64,000 bases of DNA, taken from positions 682,001 to 746,000 of the forward strand of contig CM037792.1 in the NCBI GenBank assembly GCA_021229015.1. Reading direction: 5' to 3'. A model generated the notes under the pieces. The model was not told where the DNA came from. It ran no database searches and saw only the letters and a list, made by a program, of their open reading frames with translations. Positions 37,268 to 50,040 of this stretch are shown here, piece by piece. Made by a program: the position numbers and the translations under genes. The stretch's first letter is position 1. Every line of letters begins with the position of its first letter. Origin of the DNA: Solen grandis (taxonomy: Eukaryota; Mollusca; Bivalvia; Adapedonta; Solenidae).

Positions 37268-37487
37268 CAGTTTTTTTTAACTAAAGGGCCATAACTCCTG
37301 GCCTAATAGGCCAATACCTGCCATAACCGAACTTGGCCGAGAGATTATGGCTATAAACATTGTCAAGTTTGAAAAATGATTGCAAAAGAAATGAAGATGC
37401 AAGAGTGTAAACAAATTAAGGATGGGCGAACACTCAAATATCCTAATAGCTCATCCTGAGCACATACATGTATATTCAACTGAGCTG
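37268..37487 (+). mobile_element. 5'-truncated AGCTCACC-type element, copy E6
   Basis: It shares ATAACTCCTGgCCTAATaGg, CGAACTTGGCCGAGA and GAAATGAAGATGCaAGAGTG with the second half of E4. It ends in a decayed hairpin, AGCTCATCCTGAGCACA followed by ACTGAGCTG. The 5' half is missing. Confidence 0.75.
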
Positions 37488-37489
37488 AA

Positions 37490-37912
37490 AATTTAACAAA
37501 TTTGTTAAGAGGGATCCAAGGAACATCTGCGCTAAAATATTTTTAATTTTTTAACAAGAAGATTTTTCAAATAAATACCATATACATATAAAGAAATCGG
37601 CTCTGTCACCTGGCAGTCATATTTATCAACCAATCTAAAAACTTCTTACACTCTTGGTTGAGAGTGACTTATGGAACATTTGTGCCAAAAAACGTTTGAC
37701 ATCCAGCCTGTACTTTTTGACAAAATTTTTGAAGTTTACTTTTCTACATGGATTTAATTCTTTGAACAACTTTGAAAGGGAACCAAGCAAAGAATATTCC
37801 TGTGATATAATGTAGTTTAGGAGATGACATTTTAGGTTATATGTTGATGACATTCATCGGTCACAATAGCTCACCTTTGAGTATGTTGTGCTGTGCTCAG
37901 GGTGAGCTTAAA
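37490..37912 (+). mobile_element. AGCTCACC-type element fragment, copy E7
   Basis: It ends in a 3' hairpin with AGCTCACCTTTGAG and CTCAGGGTGAGCT arms (37,868-37,908), preceded by GGTCACAAT, the plus-strand counterpart of the TTGTGATCG next to the hairpin in E1. The body has GTTTACTTTTCTACATGGAT and GAACAACTTTGAAAGGGAAC phrases. The 5' end is not visible. It follows E6 with no spacer, like the E3-E4 pair. Confidence 0.65.
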
Positions 37913-38083
37913 TTTGCAAAATTAACATTATGCTCTCTAAACTTGGTCACAATGTTCCATAATCAGCCACTAATTCCACACACTACAGAGTTATGGCCCT
38001 TGATAGACAGAATTGCAGAATGGGCATATTTTGTGATAGCCAGCACTCTTCTTGAGCATAATTTCAATGCTATCAAATCCTTT

Positions 38084-38325
38084 TTAACCCTTTCCCTCAT
38101 AGAGGAAACCATGAAAAGACCTATGCGAACAACATAAAACCAGACCAGCCTGCGAGTAACTCGCAGGCTGATCAGGTTTTATGCTGTTCGCTGCTCCTCA
38201 GTGGTCTGGAAATGAGGATTTTGTAATTAAATTTGGTACGGTTTAACTGTGGTTTTCTGCAGATCAGGCTTTATGTGGTACCTATTGAGTGCGTCAAAAT
38301 GAGTCTATATGAGGGAAAGTGTAAA
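38084..38325. mobile_element. TTAA-flanked MITE, copy 1
   Basis: TTAA is followed by CCCTTTCCCTCATA. The right end is TATGAGGGAAAGtGtaaa, where the terminal repeat and the TTAA have mutated. An internal hairpin with CAGCCTGCGAG/CTCGCAGGCTG arms lies at 38,133-38,180. The body is nearly identical to 56,654-56,894. TTAA target duplications and CCC-starting terminal repeats point to mobilisation by a piggyBac-type transposase. It has no coding capacity. Confidence 0.88.
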
Positions 38326-38329
38326 GATA

Positions 38330-41300
38330 CTGATTAGACAACAGAATGAGATGTGACACTGCAGGACCACACACTACAGATTTCTACATTGTCCTTACAT
38401 TGCTTAGTGGAGCAGGACTATCATAAATCAATAATGGATAGTTAAAAAACAATCAAGGCAGTAATTTAATTTTTTTTTTATTTGCCAAAATGAACATTGC
38501 TAATGAGCCCTTAAAAACAAGCATAAAGAAGCTGCATCTGGGAGGGTGCTGTCATGGCCACGACTTGTACCAAGCCTGAACAACCAGCACAGCGATGGAG
38601 AAGCAAAACAAAGATAACCTAATCACCGTGTTCTCTGTATATATATATATATTCACTACACATCAGAGTACTTTTTCCACAGTAAGAATTCACAACAAAA
38701 ATGCATGGAGTGTATTTGTGATTATGACAATCTGATATTTCAAACTTCAAAGTATGACAGTATCTCAATTTTAACTTTATTGTAAATATACAAAAACCTG
38801 AAATATTTGATAAGCATTAACCATTATCTAGGTAATCTCATTTCTATCTTTATTCCTGTCATTCAAGTGCTTTTTAAGTCAAAATAGTTTTAAATGAATA
38901 GAATGCACCCAGTTTTCATATTGAAAATATTTAAAATGTTTTACTATCAATATAATTCTCAAAGCTTTTTTTTATATAATATCAGCATCAAAAAGGCTCA
39001 TCTAAACAATAGTTACAGAATTCATTCTGAAATACTTAAAACCAACTGAATTGGAAGTTATATTCATACATAATTGTTGTTATAAAACATGCATAAGTAT
39101 TACCTCAATGATCCAGATTACAATACTCCAATGCCTGGAAAGAATTAACAATCCTTTTGCTAATGACATTTAAGAAGACAATATCTGGTAAAACAGCATC
39201 CATCTTTATAGAACCTAAATAATGGAGATCCACAATTTGATTTAAGATTTTAATATTCCTGATTAAAGCTACCTGCATCCCTATTAGATTCTTCCCATTT
39301 GATTTTTACTACTTGCCTCCCTTGCTAACTCTTCAGTCAAACAAGATTACCTCCCTTTGTTACCAAAGAGTAATCCCCCTTGCTGTTAAGACTACTCTCT
39401 ACAATAAAAAACAAAACAAAAAACAAGTTCATATTTCCTGACTTTTTAAATCAAGTTCAAGCTTATTCAAGCCCAGTTCCTGGTGACTGAAACCCATTGT
39501 CCTAATTATGGATGAGCTAGAACAGTTTGGTGTGATGCACAAAATCCCAGGTGCAAATCAACATCTCCTGATACGAACTTGTGTATCCCACTCACTCATT
39601 CATACCCACAATGAAAAAAAAAAAAAAAAAAAAAAGAGTTAAACATGCATACATCCATAAGAAATGAACCGGGTTAAAAAGTAACATGCATATCTCTTTC
39701 AGAATGATCTGGTACTTTTGTAGCAAAAAAAAAGAAGAAAAAAAAAGAAGAAAAAAATGTGCAACATATAAAACGATGGTTACAGAATAATGGCTTGGCC
39801 TGATGGTATTATTGGGTGTGTTAGACACAAGTTTGACAAAAATGTTTTTAAATGTTTAAAACATCATACACAAAAATTCTATTCCAGACATCAAATTTTT
39901 TTGTTCATTGCAGACTAAAATATTGTCAAAAACATTTTTTACACTGCTACCTTTGGCAAAATTCTTTATTATGGTACACAAACATCTAAGCTCCAAGCTG
40001 TTTATTAATTGACAAAAAAAAAACAGTAATAAGTCCAACTTAAACTAATTATATCTGCTTTTCCTGAATCTGCTGGAAATATGAGAAAAACAATTTCACA
40101 AACTTGATTATAATGCACAAATTATTAAATTTATTCTAAAGGAAACACACACAAAAAAAAACAACAACAAAAAAAAGAATGTTATGACCTGTTCTAAATT
40201 TTCAGACAAAAAATGGCAACAAAGATCAGGAAAACCAAAAAACACATTTCTGGAAAACCCTCTTTTTTTTAAAACTATGTATATTTTTTTTTCATTTTGG
40301 AGAACATTCCTAAAGTATGTTCTAGTAAAATAATTCCCAGAAAATATTTTGCAAAACGAAATACAAACAATGTCTCTTGGGATAAAACTGGTCTTATTCC
40401 AGTTTTAATCTTAAGAAAAATTTAACATCACTATCAATATCTCTCTAGTTGGAACATTAGCTTCATCAGCAGTCATTTGGTTAGTTTAACACTCTTTGCA
40501 CTGATTCTTAAGCAAGGCAGATGTATAAAAAGTGACTTTTGATAATACTTTTGATAATAACATTCTTTTCAAGAAACTTTTTTTTCTTGCAAAATTAAGA
40601 CCTACTGAAATTATAATATTTGATTTTTTTTTCAAGGTTGTTTGTGATTTTTTCAAGCAACATGGTTTTAATGAACAACCTAATCTGAAGATTTTCCCAA
40701 TTCTGTGGTTATTTATTCAAACAATAGAAAAAAGAAAAAAAAATATATTACTGTGTTTGAACGAGTGAACTACCAGTCTTTTTTAAGTAGCAGAATATTT
40801 CTTAAAATACAATTTTTCAAGGAAAAAAAAATTGCATGATACCCGTATCAGTTTTGTGCAGGAGGTAAATCCTTGTAGAATTTGCCTCCGAGCCTCTTAA
40901 TTGTTTGTTTTTTTTCGCTTTCAGCGGACATTTACAACAAATAAATTTGGAGATTTGATTGGTCTTAGACCAATTTCAAACGTGAACATTTGCTAAAAAT
41001 ACAGCTCTGCACAGGAGAGGAAGTCAGTTTTAAACAATGATCGAGTTAACAGATGCATGCATGTAAACAGTATATATTGATATATACATGTATGGCATAA
41101 AATATTACATATTTCTGAGGGAGGAAAATAACAACAGTAGATATATTTATGTATATATAATATGAAAAAGGACAAAACATTAAAAGCAAATTTAAAATAT
41201 TGTCAGAAAAACCATGACATCTGTAACAACAATTTTCCATAGTTTTTTCCCCCTCTAAAATAGACAAGAAAAAAAAACACAAATAACTCTGCCAAGAAGA

Positions 41301-44300
41301 GTTATACTGACAAAAAAAAAAAAATTCCCTGGACCTAACTTAACAACAAAAACTGACCTGACGGCCATATCTATAAATAAACTGACCTTAAACATAGCTG
41401 TTGTCAAAGGAAGACATAGAGAAAAAGTTAATGCATATTGTCGAGTTTTGGGCAACTCTAAAAACCTGCAATATCAACAAATAATCAAATTTAGGAACAT
41501 CAAATCTGGGATTCATTTTTAATTAAATTAGAATTCTCCCTCTTTTTTTTACAGACATAAACAACAGTAGAATTTTACTTACTTTGTTTTGCGGGCTGTT
41601 TTATTTATCTTATTAATTTCAATTACCTAGTGACTTCTTTTAAGAAGAAATGATTAAAATAAAAGCAAAACTTTGAATGATTAAATCATTATGTAACTCT
41701 TTTTTTACTATTTATCTCAAAAAGAAAGGTAAAAGTAGACATATTTTTACATCCAATGTTAGAAAATGTCATGACTAAAAACACATCAGTACAAAGAGTA
41801 TCCTGACACAGATGAAAATCTAAATGACAACCAACATCCATATTTATAGTTAATACTTCACAAACTGACCAATTATCCACTCTGCAATCAAACAATCCCT
41901 CCAGTGAAGGTCACAATGGCTGTGAAATCATATCATCTGTATATTTTTAGATGCCAACTCTCCTACTATCCCATCTGTTTTATTTTGTTTATCATTTTTT
42001 ACAATTATATCAGATATCACCAGCACCATACACGAATTAATGGCAATACTTGTTAAGTAATTTTACAAAATGCTGGTGAAATTGCTAATATTATTTAAAT
42101 TTTAAATTGTGTACACATAATTTCTTTATTCATTTTTTGTAGTATGTCAAATCAGCAAAAATTAACATCCACAACATCAAAAATATTTGATAACCAGAAT
42201 ATACTCCAGAGGTCGACCTACCCTAAGACCCATTAAAAAAAAAAATTATACCTGCATAATTATACCTGCATCTGAAACAATAAAAAGTTGAGATTAATCA
42301 TTTATACACATCTGGAAACTAATCCAGAGTCATAATCATACGTAATCTTCTAAACTGCAAAAGCATATCAGTGTAGTAAAAATAGTAGCAAAAATATTAT
42401 AATTATGTAAAATAACTGGCTAGATTATTTGGATAACCAATCAAATGCCCTATTCTATACCCAATTAAGCATAATGTATTAACAATCTTAAACTCTAAAT
42501 AGTGGTGATTAAAAACAATAACCAATTGACAAAACATAACATATTTCTATCTACTAATTACCTGCATTTATTTAGAAGATCAAAAAATAACTCATAACTG
42601 TTAACAACTATGCCCTTCCTTCTCTATTTATCACTAAAGTAAATATAGACTAAGATTAATGTTCCTAGAATTTAAGATACATTTGTTATAGGTAATTCCC
42701 CCATGAAAGAAAATTTCATCATGCCATATAGGCTACCAGTATAAACTAAATAGCCAGCAGTCTGCCGTTAAGCTCTTGGGGGAAAAAAACCTGCTCAGAT
42801 TCTATGGTTCAATATGGGGCCCTATGATTTCACAGCATGTGACCTCCACCAAGAGGCTACAATCAAAAAACACAGCAACAAAATATGTATATATATATAT
42901 AATATAAAGATAATGAAATACATTTTGAAGACATTCTAGGGATATATGAAGTATATGGTTGAGGTATACGCTTTAAGCCGGCACATTTGTGCATATACAT
43001 GTATGTACAAAATCTATACCCGTGTTTACACGCTTTAAGCATAGCTGATTGTTTACACACTATGCTAGTGCTACTATATAACGTTTAATGTTGATTTTTA
43101 ACCAATAATTTGAGGTGGTTGTACAATCTTATAGAAGAATAAACAGAAATTTACATTGTCCTCAGAGACACAATCCGATTTTCTTGTATACTGAATGGTG
43201 TGGCCAATGAAAGTTTATTTCAGCTTTTATATTCCACAGCGCGTAAAATTTGACACATTTTTTTCACCATTTCATATCTTAACTTGAATCTCTTACAACT
43301 TGAAAATAAATGCACTGAACAAAATCTGATTTTTTCCCCAGAGTCATCAACTTTCTGTATGTTTTGTTTTGTTTCCATTTTATCAAGAAACCAGAGACCT
43401 CCTGGGGAAGACTGCATCCAATTTTGACTAAAAATTACTGAATACCAAGACAAAAATATTATACAATTGACAAAACTATAATAGTAACACCAGCACAGTG
43501 TCTAAAAAAAGGAACCTTTAAAAAGGATAAAAAAAAAACCTTAATTTGTCTTTAAACAAATACAATATGGTGGCTTTAAAATCAAGTACACTGTCTTTGC
43601 AAGTACAGCATAATGTCTTCACAAGTACAAGTACAGGTCTTTACAAGTACAGCAACTTTTCAAGTACAGTACAGTTCTTTACAAAATAAAGACTTTTTTT
43701 CTTTTTAAGTACAGCAAAGTGATAATTACAAGTACATTTTTTTTTCAAAAGTACAGAACTGTGTTTATGCAAGTAAAATACATGAACAGAATCTGCATAC
43801 ACAAGTCCAATACAGAATCTATATAATCAGGTATTGTACAGTGGTTTATTTAACAGATGTCTTCCAATCAGACCGACAACAACTTTGTCCAAACAAAGGT
43901 ATATCTTTGACTCGAAATGCAATGACACCTACCTACATGATGATGTATTACATACAAAACATTCCAAGTATCCAATACCAAAAGGTGATAAAAATTCTAT
44001 GTGATATATGAGTCTTTTAATTTTGAATCATATTTAAGACCATATTTTTCTTCCTTTTTTGGTCTTTTTCCAAATAAAAATAATCCTCAATTAAACATAA
44101 TTCAAAACGAATGCGATGGATATGATATTTTTATAGGTTTTAAACAGAGCTACTCGTGCTGAGGCTTATTTGCATTTGAAATGCTACAATAAAAGCACTT
44201 CTATATCTGACAGTAATTGAAGCAAGGTTACACCATCACTTACAATTTCAGTCTTGTATACCCTAAGATTTCTTTCCCTTTATAATCCTTTCCAACTTGA

Positions 44301-44540
44301 ACTTCAACTTAAAATGCATCAGCTCTTGGTCTGCTCTACTAAATACTTTTAATAAATTGGTAAAAACTAGTCATCCTTTATCCCAATTTCTATGATACAT
44401 TTAAGTCTTTACCAGTAGGTAGCTATGGAGACAATGACCTGGTCTCTAACCTTATCTGCCTGACAGTTACTGACAACAGTATCCATGTGACCACTGTTAA
44501 ACTGTTCAGAATGAGAATTACCTTTAGATTGATAGGGTTT
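38330..44540. other. AT-rich, CpG-poor noncoding DNA
   Basis: No gene is recognised in over 6 kb. Many A runs occur on the plus strand (such as 39,609-39,632) and CpG is scarce (3-7 per kb by eye). On the minus strand GGCAAATAAA leads into an A run at about 38,470-38,486, which could be a polyadenylation signal or an old retrocopy tail. A long intron or 3' UTR of a minus-strand gene is possible but unproven. TATATATA runs lie at 38,638 and 42,885. Confidence 0.4.
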
Positions 44541-44546
44541 GTATAT

Positions 44547-44677
44547 ATACCATGCCATGCCCTAGTACATTGGAGTGGTAATTAGTAAAAATACCATGCC
44601 ATGCCCTGGTACATTGGAGTGGTAATTAGTAAAATACCATATCATATACTGGTATATAGGAGTGGTAATGAGTGAAA
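44547..44677. repeat. 44-bp tandem repeat, three copies
   Basis: Units beginning ATACCATGCCATGCCCTaGT start at 44,547, 44,591 and, more diverged, 44,634. Each contains GGAGTGGTAATTAGTAAAA. Confidence 0.9.
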
Positions 44678-44679
44678 GG

Positions 44680-46275
44680 TTCCAGTGCCAATGGGCATCC
44701 TTGATCACCATAGCTAACACCTGGGTTTGACCACAACAGTATCAAAGGAACTCTTGAAGTTCCCATGCAATGTTGCTTACACTGTTGCTCAATATTTCAA
44801 TTTTGCATGCCTCAATCACAATTCTGGGACATCTACATTGAAATCACAGAACATCAGCTCAAATTAATGTTACTAATCATCTACATTTATTCTACACATA
44901 CAAAAAGTATTCTTTTTTTTTTTCTCCAAAATGTTTGAGGTAATCATCTGATAGGCACACAACTCATGAGATGACAACATTTTTCATTAATAAGAATTCT
45001 TAAACAGCAATCCTTATGAAACAATCTTCATTGGACAGCATTCTTACTTAGAAAACACCCCCACAACACCTTCATTTGAACATTTTTTTTCTCTTTTGAA
45101 CAGCAATTTTGTTAGAAAACAATATCAACAACTTCAAATTGTTAATTAATCTTTCAAAATAAAATACACAATTTACAGACACAGATGCTCAAAAAGAAAT
45201 CAACACTCATTATCAAAAACATTTGAGTTAAACAATCCACAATGTTGAATGCAAAATAACAAAAATCACATCTTCTATTATAGTTTTAAGCTAAAACAAG
45301 ACAATTAAAAAGATCAAGTGTCCGTATTTTTGGGTGCATTTTGTATTTTTTTAAGAATGAACAAGCAAAACATTTACATGTACATTTTCTTAATTAGAAA
45401 AACAAAAACAATCACAATTTCTCCTCCAATTAATACACTGACCACTGGTAAATTACGGTATAATGAAAAAAGATAACATGTTAAATAAGTAAGCCATTTT
45501 TCAATTATATTACATAATAAACTTAGGGTCTCATGCAAAAATAAACAATTCCAGATTACATGTATATGTACCACTTAAAACATGCATTATGATGAAAAGA
45601 TTGAAAATTGTATTAATAATGAATATAGAATCATTAAGCATGGACACACGTCTGTTGTTTTTCAGTTAACCCCCTACCACTCTTGAATCACCAAGGAAAC
45701 GACCTCTGCAACTAATATAAAGCTAGGTCAGTAAGTAACTAAGGCCTAAAAAAGAAATCCTGTGTTTCGGGCAACCTGACACTACCTAGCAAAAACTGAA
45801 AAACTCGCCGACCCCTGTTTATGGTGGCTGTTCTAGGACTGCCATTTTCCATGATTTCTTAACTTTTATGACCCCACAAATAAAACCCCACAATCCTTAC
45901 CCTACCTAACTTTTATGAGACTGTTGCCCTTAACAAACATTATTAGGTCTCTGAAGGGAGAGGAACTCTGTAAAGTATTGTCAGAGTGTAATCAATTATA
46001 AGAATGATGGGGGTATACTATGGTATGCCATAGTAGAAGATGGCATATTAGAGTGGTATTTATTGAGTTACAGACATTAAGTAATATCAAATGGGCAAAT
46101 GTTAAAATTCCAGGGTTAAAATATTACAGGGTACATTTTCAAAATGACAATTTCAAATTATTTTTATCAATTATACATTGGCAGATTGATCACTCAATCA
46201 ATAATCACACAAAGGTCACAAAATTAATGACAGATATAGTTGTGAATAGTTGTGAAAGAGGTATCTACATAGCAA
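44680..46275. other. AT-rich noncoding DNA with a GC-richer pocket
   Basis: No gene. The stretch 45,740-45,870 is less AT-rich. On minus it gives a 38-codon frame starting MENGSPRT, closed by nearby stops on both sides, so it is not a convincing exon. It may be an old repeat copy. Confidence 0.35.
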
Positions 46276-46279
46276 ACCA

Positions 46280-46412
46280 ACTAGCCATTGCTACACAGCA
46301 ATCAAACTAGCCATTGCTACATAGCAGTCCAACTAACCATTGCTACATAGCAATCAAACTAACCATTGCTACATAGCAATCAAACATAGCAATCAAACTA
46401 ACCATTGCTATC
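46280..46412. repeat. 26-bp tandem repeat, about five copies
   Basis: The unit is CTAACCATTGCTACATAGCA followed by ATCAAA. One unit is extended by an extra CATAGCAATCAAA, an internal partial duplication near 46,385. Confidence 0.92.
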
Positions 46413-46414
46413 TG

Positions 46415-47530
46415 CTATCTGATATTAAACTAATCAGCTTTCTATTCATTTCAATCTGATCTGGTATCAAACTGTCACATGAAATTGCAACAAATGATGT
46501 ATAAGCTAATCAGCCTAAAGGTTACTCTAAGGCAGATAACAACTTATTCCGTTGGCTAGGCAACATCAATGCCATTCACAGAATAGAATAAAAGGTTGGT
46601 TTCTTTATATAATCATATGTTATGATAGACGATAAAATAAGGTAAGCCATTGCTCTGTAAGAAAAAAAGTGAAAGGCTGAATGTTGGACATCCGTAAAAA
46701 ACAAAGGATAGAAATAAATGACCTATAAGTTTTGAGGAAAAGAGTGAGGTATTTGTACCAGGAGGTGAACCCATACTGAGGTAGATCAATCAGAGGTATA
46801 GCTAATATGATCAATTATATATAAATAGGTTACATCATAATGACAGCTCTTTTTTAATCAATATTCTAGAACTACAAAATCTTTCCCCATTGCTAATCAT
46901 TCTGGTGCTAAGTCTGACTCCTAAAACCACATACTCCATGGAAAGTTATCGATATTCTATATAATTTTTTTCATCCTCCAAACAAAAGAGAACAGTAAGA
47001 TTGGACATATTGTAAGCTTCCTATAGACATGCTGTAGTTAGTCAAAAACCTTTCTGTCTGGTCAAGTTTCAAAATGCTTACAAGATCTGCAAATTACTTT
47101 CATGCTGACCAGGTTTCTGATTGCTTATATCTGTCATTCTGGCATTTCCTTCCATGGGGTATAAGATATCAGGGTGACGTGATGACAGGTGATTGAATGG
47201 TACCAGTCGGAAATTTATCATTTATTGGATTGTACTTCAGTAAATGAGACATATTGCCTTCATGCTTTATTCAAACTGACCTCTCCCATCCCATGATTCA
47301 GTTATATCTCTCAAAGTACATGTGAAAATCTATGTTGAAAACAAAACCATGAAAGAAATGAGAGCAAGCCACAAGAGAGAAGTGAGTGACCACAGCTTAA
47401 TAATACCAGTATCAAGCTCTGGAAAACTGCTTATGTATGAATCATTTGCCCTTTACCTCATAAATAATTATACAACACTTTATGACTTAATGAATATTAA
47501 TTAACTGAATTTTAAATAGTTATTGAAGCA
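46415..47530. other. AT-rich noncoding DNA
   Basis: No feature recognised apart from short frames without domains. Confidence 0.35.
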
Positions 47531-47534
47531 GTGG

Positions 47535-47645
47535 ATTTTTCTTTGCTGTGCAGACAGTAGAATCTGAGCTACAATATTGTACGAGACCCTGGGTCTGCCA
47601 GGTTGCTACAATATTGTACAAGACCCTCGGTCTGCCAGGTTCACC
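47535..47645. repeat. Third copy of the GATCAGGGTCT family with a 37-bp duplication
   Basis: Two tandem 37-bp units (47,568-47,604 and 47,605-47,641) each contain GCTACAATATTGTAC, then AGACCCTGGGTCT or AGACCCTCGGTCT, then GCCAGGTT. The sequence to the left (TTGCTGTGCAGACAGTA) matches the left part of 20,285-20,420, linking it to that family. Confidence 0.65.
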
Positions 47646-47649
47646 TAGG

Positions 47650-49315
47650 TGTACAATATGTACCAAGTGAAGTGTTCACTCAAATCCCAATTAAATGAAT
47701 AAGTCTCAGTATGAGATGGTGTTTGAAAATCATACTTACGTCCAGTTGTAATTTTCCACTGATTATCAATATCAGTCAAAATGCCTACCTGAGTGCACGG
47801 ATTATGACCAATGTGAATTCCTAAAGTTCTGTTAATAGAATTCAGTGCACACATCAAGTGAAAAAATATTAATCTGTGTGACCTGTCCTCAAGTGACTGG
47901 TCAACACAAATAATAATCAGTAACGAGAATAAGGATTTACCAAGATATATAACAATTAAGTACTACTGGTACATGTTGTAGTAAACAAGTCATTGTCAGC
48001 CAATTTCTTATCTTTAAAATCTATATAACAAAGAATAACGACCAGAACACAAACATTTAAAAGGGTTCATGTCAATCTGAGGTTGGATACTGAGTTAGGA
48101 AGCATGCATATGTGTAGTGGAATTATTGCAAGGACATTAAAATCAACGTAAATGCATAATAAACAACCATAACAGCAAAGCATGGGCGCCTGAGGCATGA
48201 GTGATACACAAGCCAATTGGCTTATCAGACCATAACAACTGCAAAACTGTAGAAATAACATCAATAAAACTACATGTGAACCATAGTCAAAAAACATGGT
48301 AAAACTAGATTAACAAGTAGACAAACACACAGAATAGAGTTATGAAAATGTGATATTTCAGTAGAGCAAAACATGTGAAACTAAAAATTAAAATTTAGTC
48401 ACCCTTAGTCTGATCCAAAAGTGACAAACTGTATAAAACCAGACCAGACTGCAAGTAACTGTTGTTTTATTTTGTTCGCTACTATTCTATCTGGAGGGGA
48501 GAAAGGTGTTCAACTACAGGTATTTGCGTCTGGAACCGCTTCAGTCTGACCAGATTCCTGCTTGGTATACAATTATGTGACTTGTTATTATTTGAGTGGT
48601 AAAGTGCTTGAAAAACTAACAAAATGAAAGAAAAATAATTAAATTTGAAATACTATACACTGCCAGATTACTTTAGAGAACAGAAGAAAACAAACAACTG
48701 TTACTGTTGGTGATTCATTTTTAAAGTATGTTGTACATGTTTGTAAATGATAGAATTTGATATGCTAAAAAGAAGGAAGGCTTTCAAAATGCTGATAAAT
48801 ACAGTTTCCTTTTTTTGTCCAAAGAAAAACCTTTTTTTTTTTTTTTTTTTTTATTTCTAATTTCTTTTTAATTGGATTTTGTATGTGTGTTAAACTAACA
48901 TAGGAAACTCCTTATGGGCATTTAAAACGCATAAGTGCTTCTGGACTATTTGGTTTGACACAGAAAACTATACGTTACATGGGAATATTGCATGACCTTG
49001 ACATTTGCACAATGGCATTATAGGATCTAAAATGGCCTTGAGGAACATGGAAACAAAACAGTTTAGAAATGATGACATTTCTTATCAGACATTGTATCAG
49101 AAACAGGAAATCTTTTCAAAGCCTACAGCAATCTACCGATGTCAAAAACAGTTATTTTTCACCATTTGTATTAAATTATCTTTTCTTATAGCATTATTGG
49201 TTACGATCAGCTGTATTCCACTTCTGAAGAATGACCTTGTCCAAACTACCCAGGATATATATTATGATGAGTCTAGATTACTCTTTAATTATTATCTCTA
49301 TTTGAAACAAGTTTT
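47650..49315. other. AT-rich noncoding DNA
   Basis: No gene. A stretch at 48,430-48,560 (AAACCAGACCAGACTGCAAG, GTTCGCTACT) is a diverged relative of the hairpin part of the TTAA MITE. A poly-T run lies at 48,831-48,853. A 146-codon plus frame (49,005-49,445) ends inside the SINE-B copy and is not considered a gene. Confidence 0.4.
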
Positions 49316-49317
49316 TT

Positions 49318-49435
49318 TACTTTTCCCTTTCAATGGTTCCTGGGTTGGTACTGGAAAGACCATGAAGGCCCCAATCTCTCTACGTTGGTCAGGCCTACAG
49401 CCTTCCGATACCACTAGACTATGGCTCCCTTACAT
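49318..49435 (-). mobile_element. SINE-B copy 3
   Basis: On the minus strand a clear box A (CCATAGTCTAGTGGTA at 49,409-49,424) is followed by a decayed box B (GGCCTGACCAA) and the shared tail CCAGTACCAACCCAGGAACC, TTGAAAGGG. The TAGTCTAGTGGTA word resembles tRNA-Asp/Glu/Gly heads. Three copies in the window, all on the minus strand, support a real family. Confidence 0.72.
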
Positions 49436-49549
49436 TACTGTTTGATATATAACTGGGAATTTTATAAAGATTCTATCACCTAACACAGCTTCATATTCAC
49501 TGCCAATAACATAAAATCTTAAACTGTATGCTTGCAAAATAACCCTTTA

Positions 49550-50040
49550 ACCTGTCATAACTGACAACGTTGCCATGGGGACTACCTAACATAAGCATCC
49601 GAATTCTTAAAATGTGACCGGATATATTTAAAAATTTTCTCTGATATCAACAGAAACCGGCTTTGAAGTTCCCTCATTCAAAGCCGTATAGCAATATATC
49701 TACCTCAGGACCCGTAACGATTTATTACAATCTCTTGCGTCAAACCCTGCCAATCTTTTCCTTAAAACCATTACAGTCTCCCGTCAAAACCTTATCCGTC
49801 TAAAAACTCATTTAACCAAAATGGATTACAAAATTGTTTGAACAAATTACATCGCAGCTGTAAGTATTACGAAGAGAAGTTTCCGCAGAAATGCTTTATT
49901 GAGGAAGGTGTTTGCGCAAAACACAGGAAATAAGATCACTTATGGCCCTGTGTTGAATACTTAATCAATATAGGTAACGTCACCCTTTCTCTCCCAGACG
50001 CAATCTCAAGCTAAGTAAGATTTCACATCCGTCAACTTTG
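49550..50040. promoter_or_regulatory. CpG-retaining pocket, possible regulatory element
   Basis: About 17 CpGs in 490 bases by eye, against 3-7 per kb around it. It contains a perfect 10-base inverted repeat CGGCTTTGAA/TTCAAAGCCG (49,658-49,686, 9-base loop) and a CGCAGCTGTAAG E-box context. No coding frame fits. In invertebrates with gene-body methylation such pockets are often unmethylated regulatory DNA. That reading is inference. Confidence 0.3.

Noticed and set aside
49005..49445. 146-codon plus-strand frame
   Set aside because: Its 3' third runs antisense through SINE-B copy 3, and the rest has no domain or codon pattern supporting a gene.
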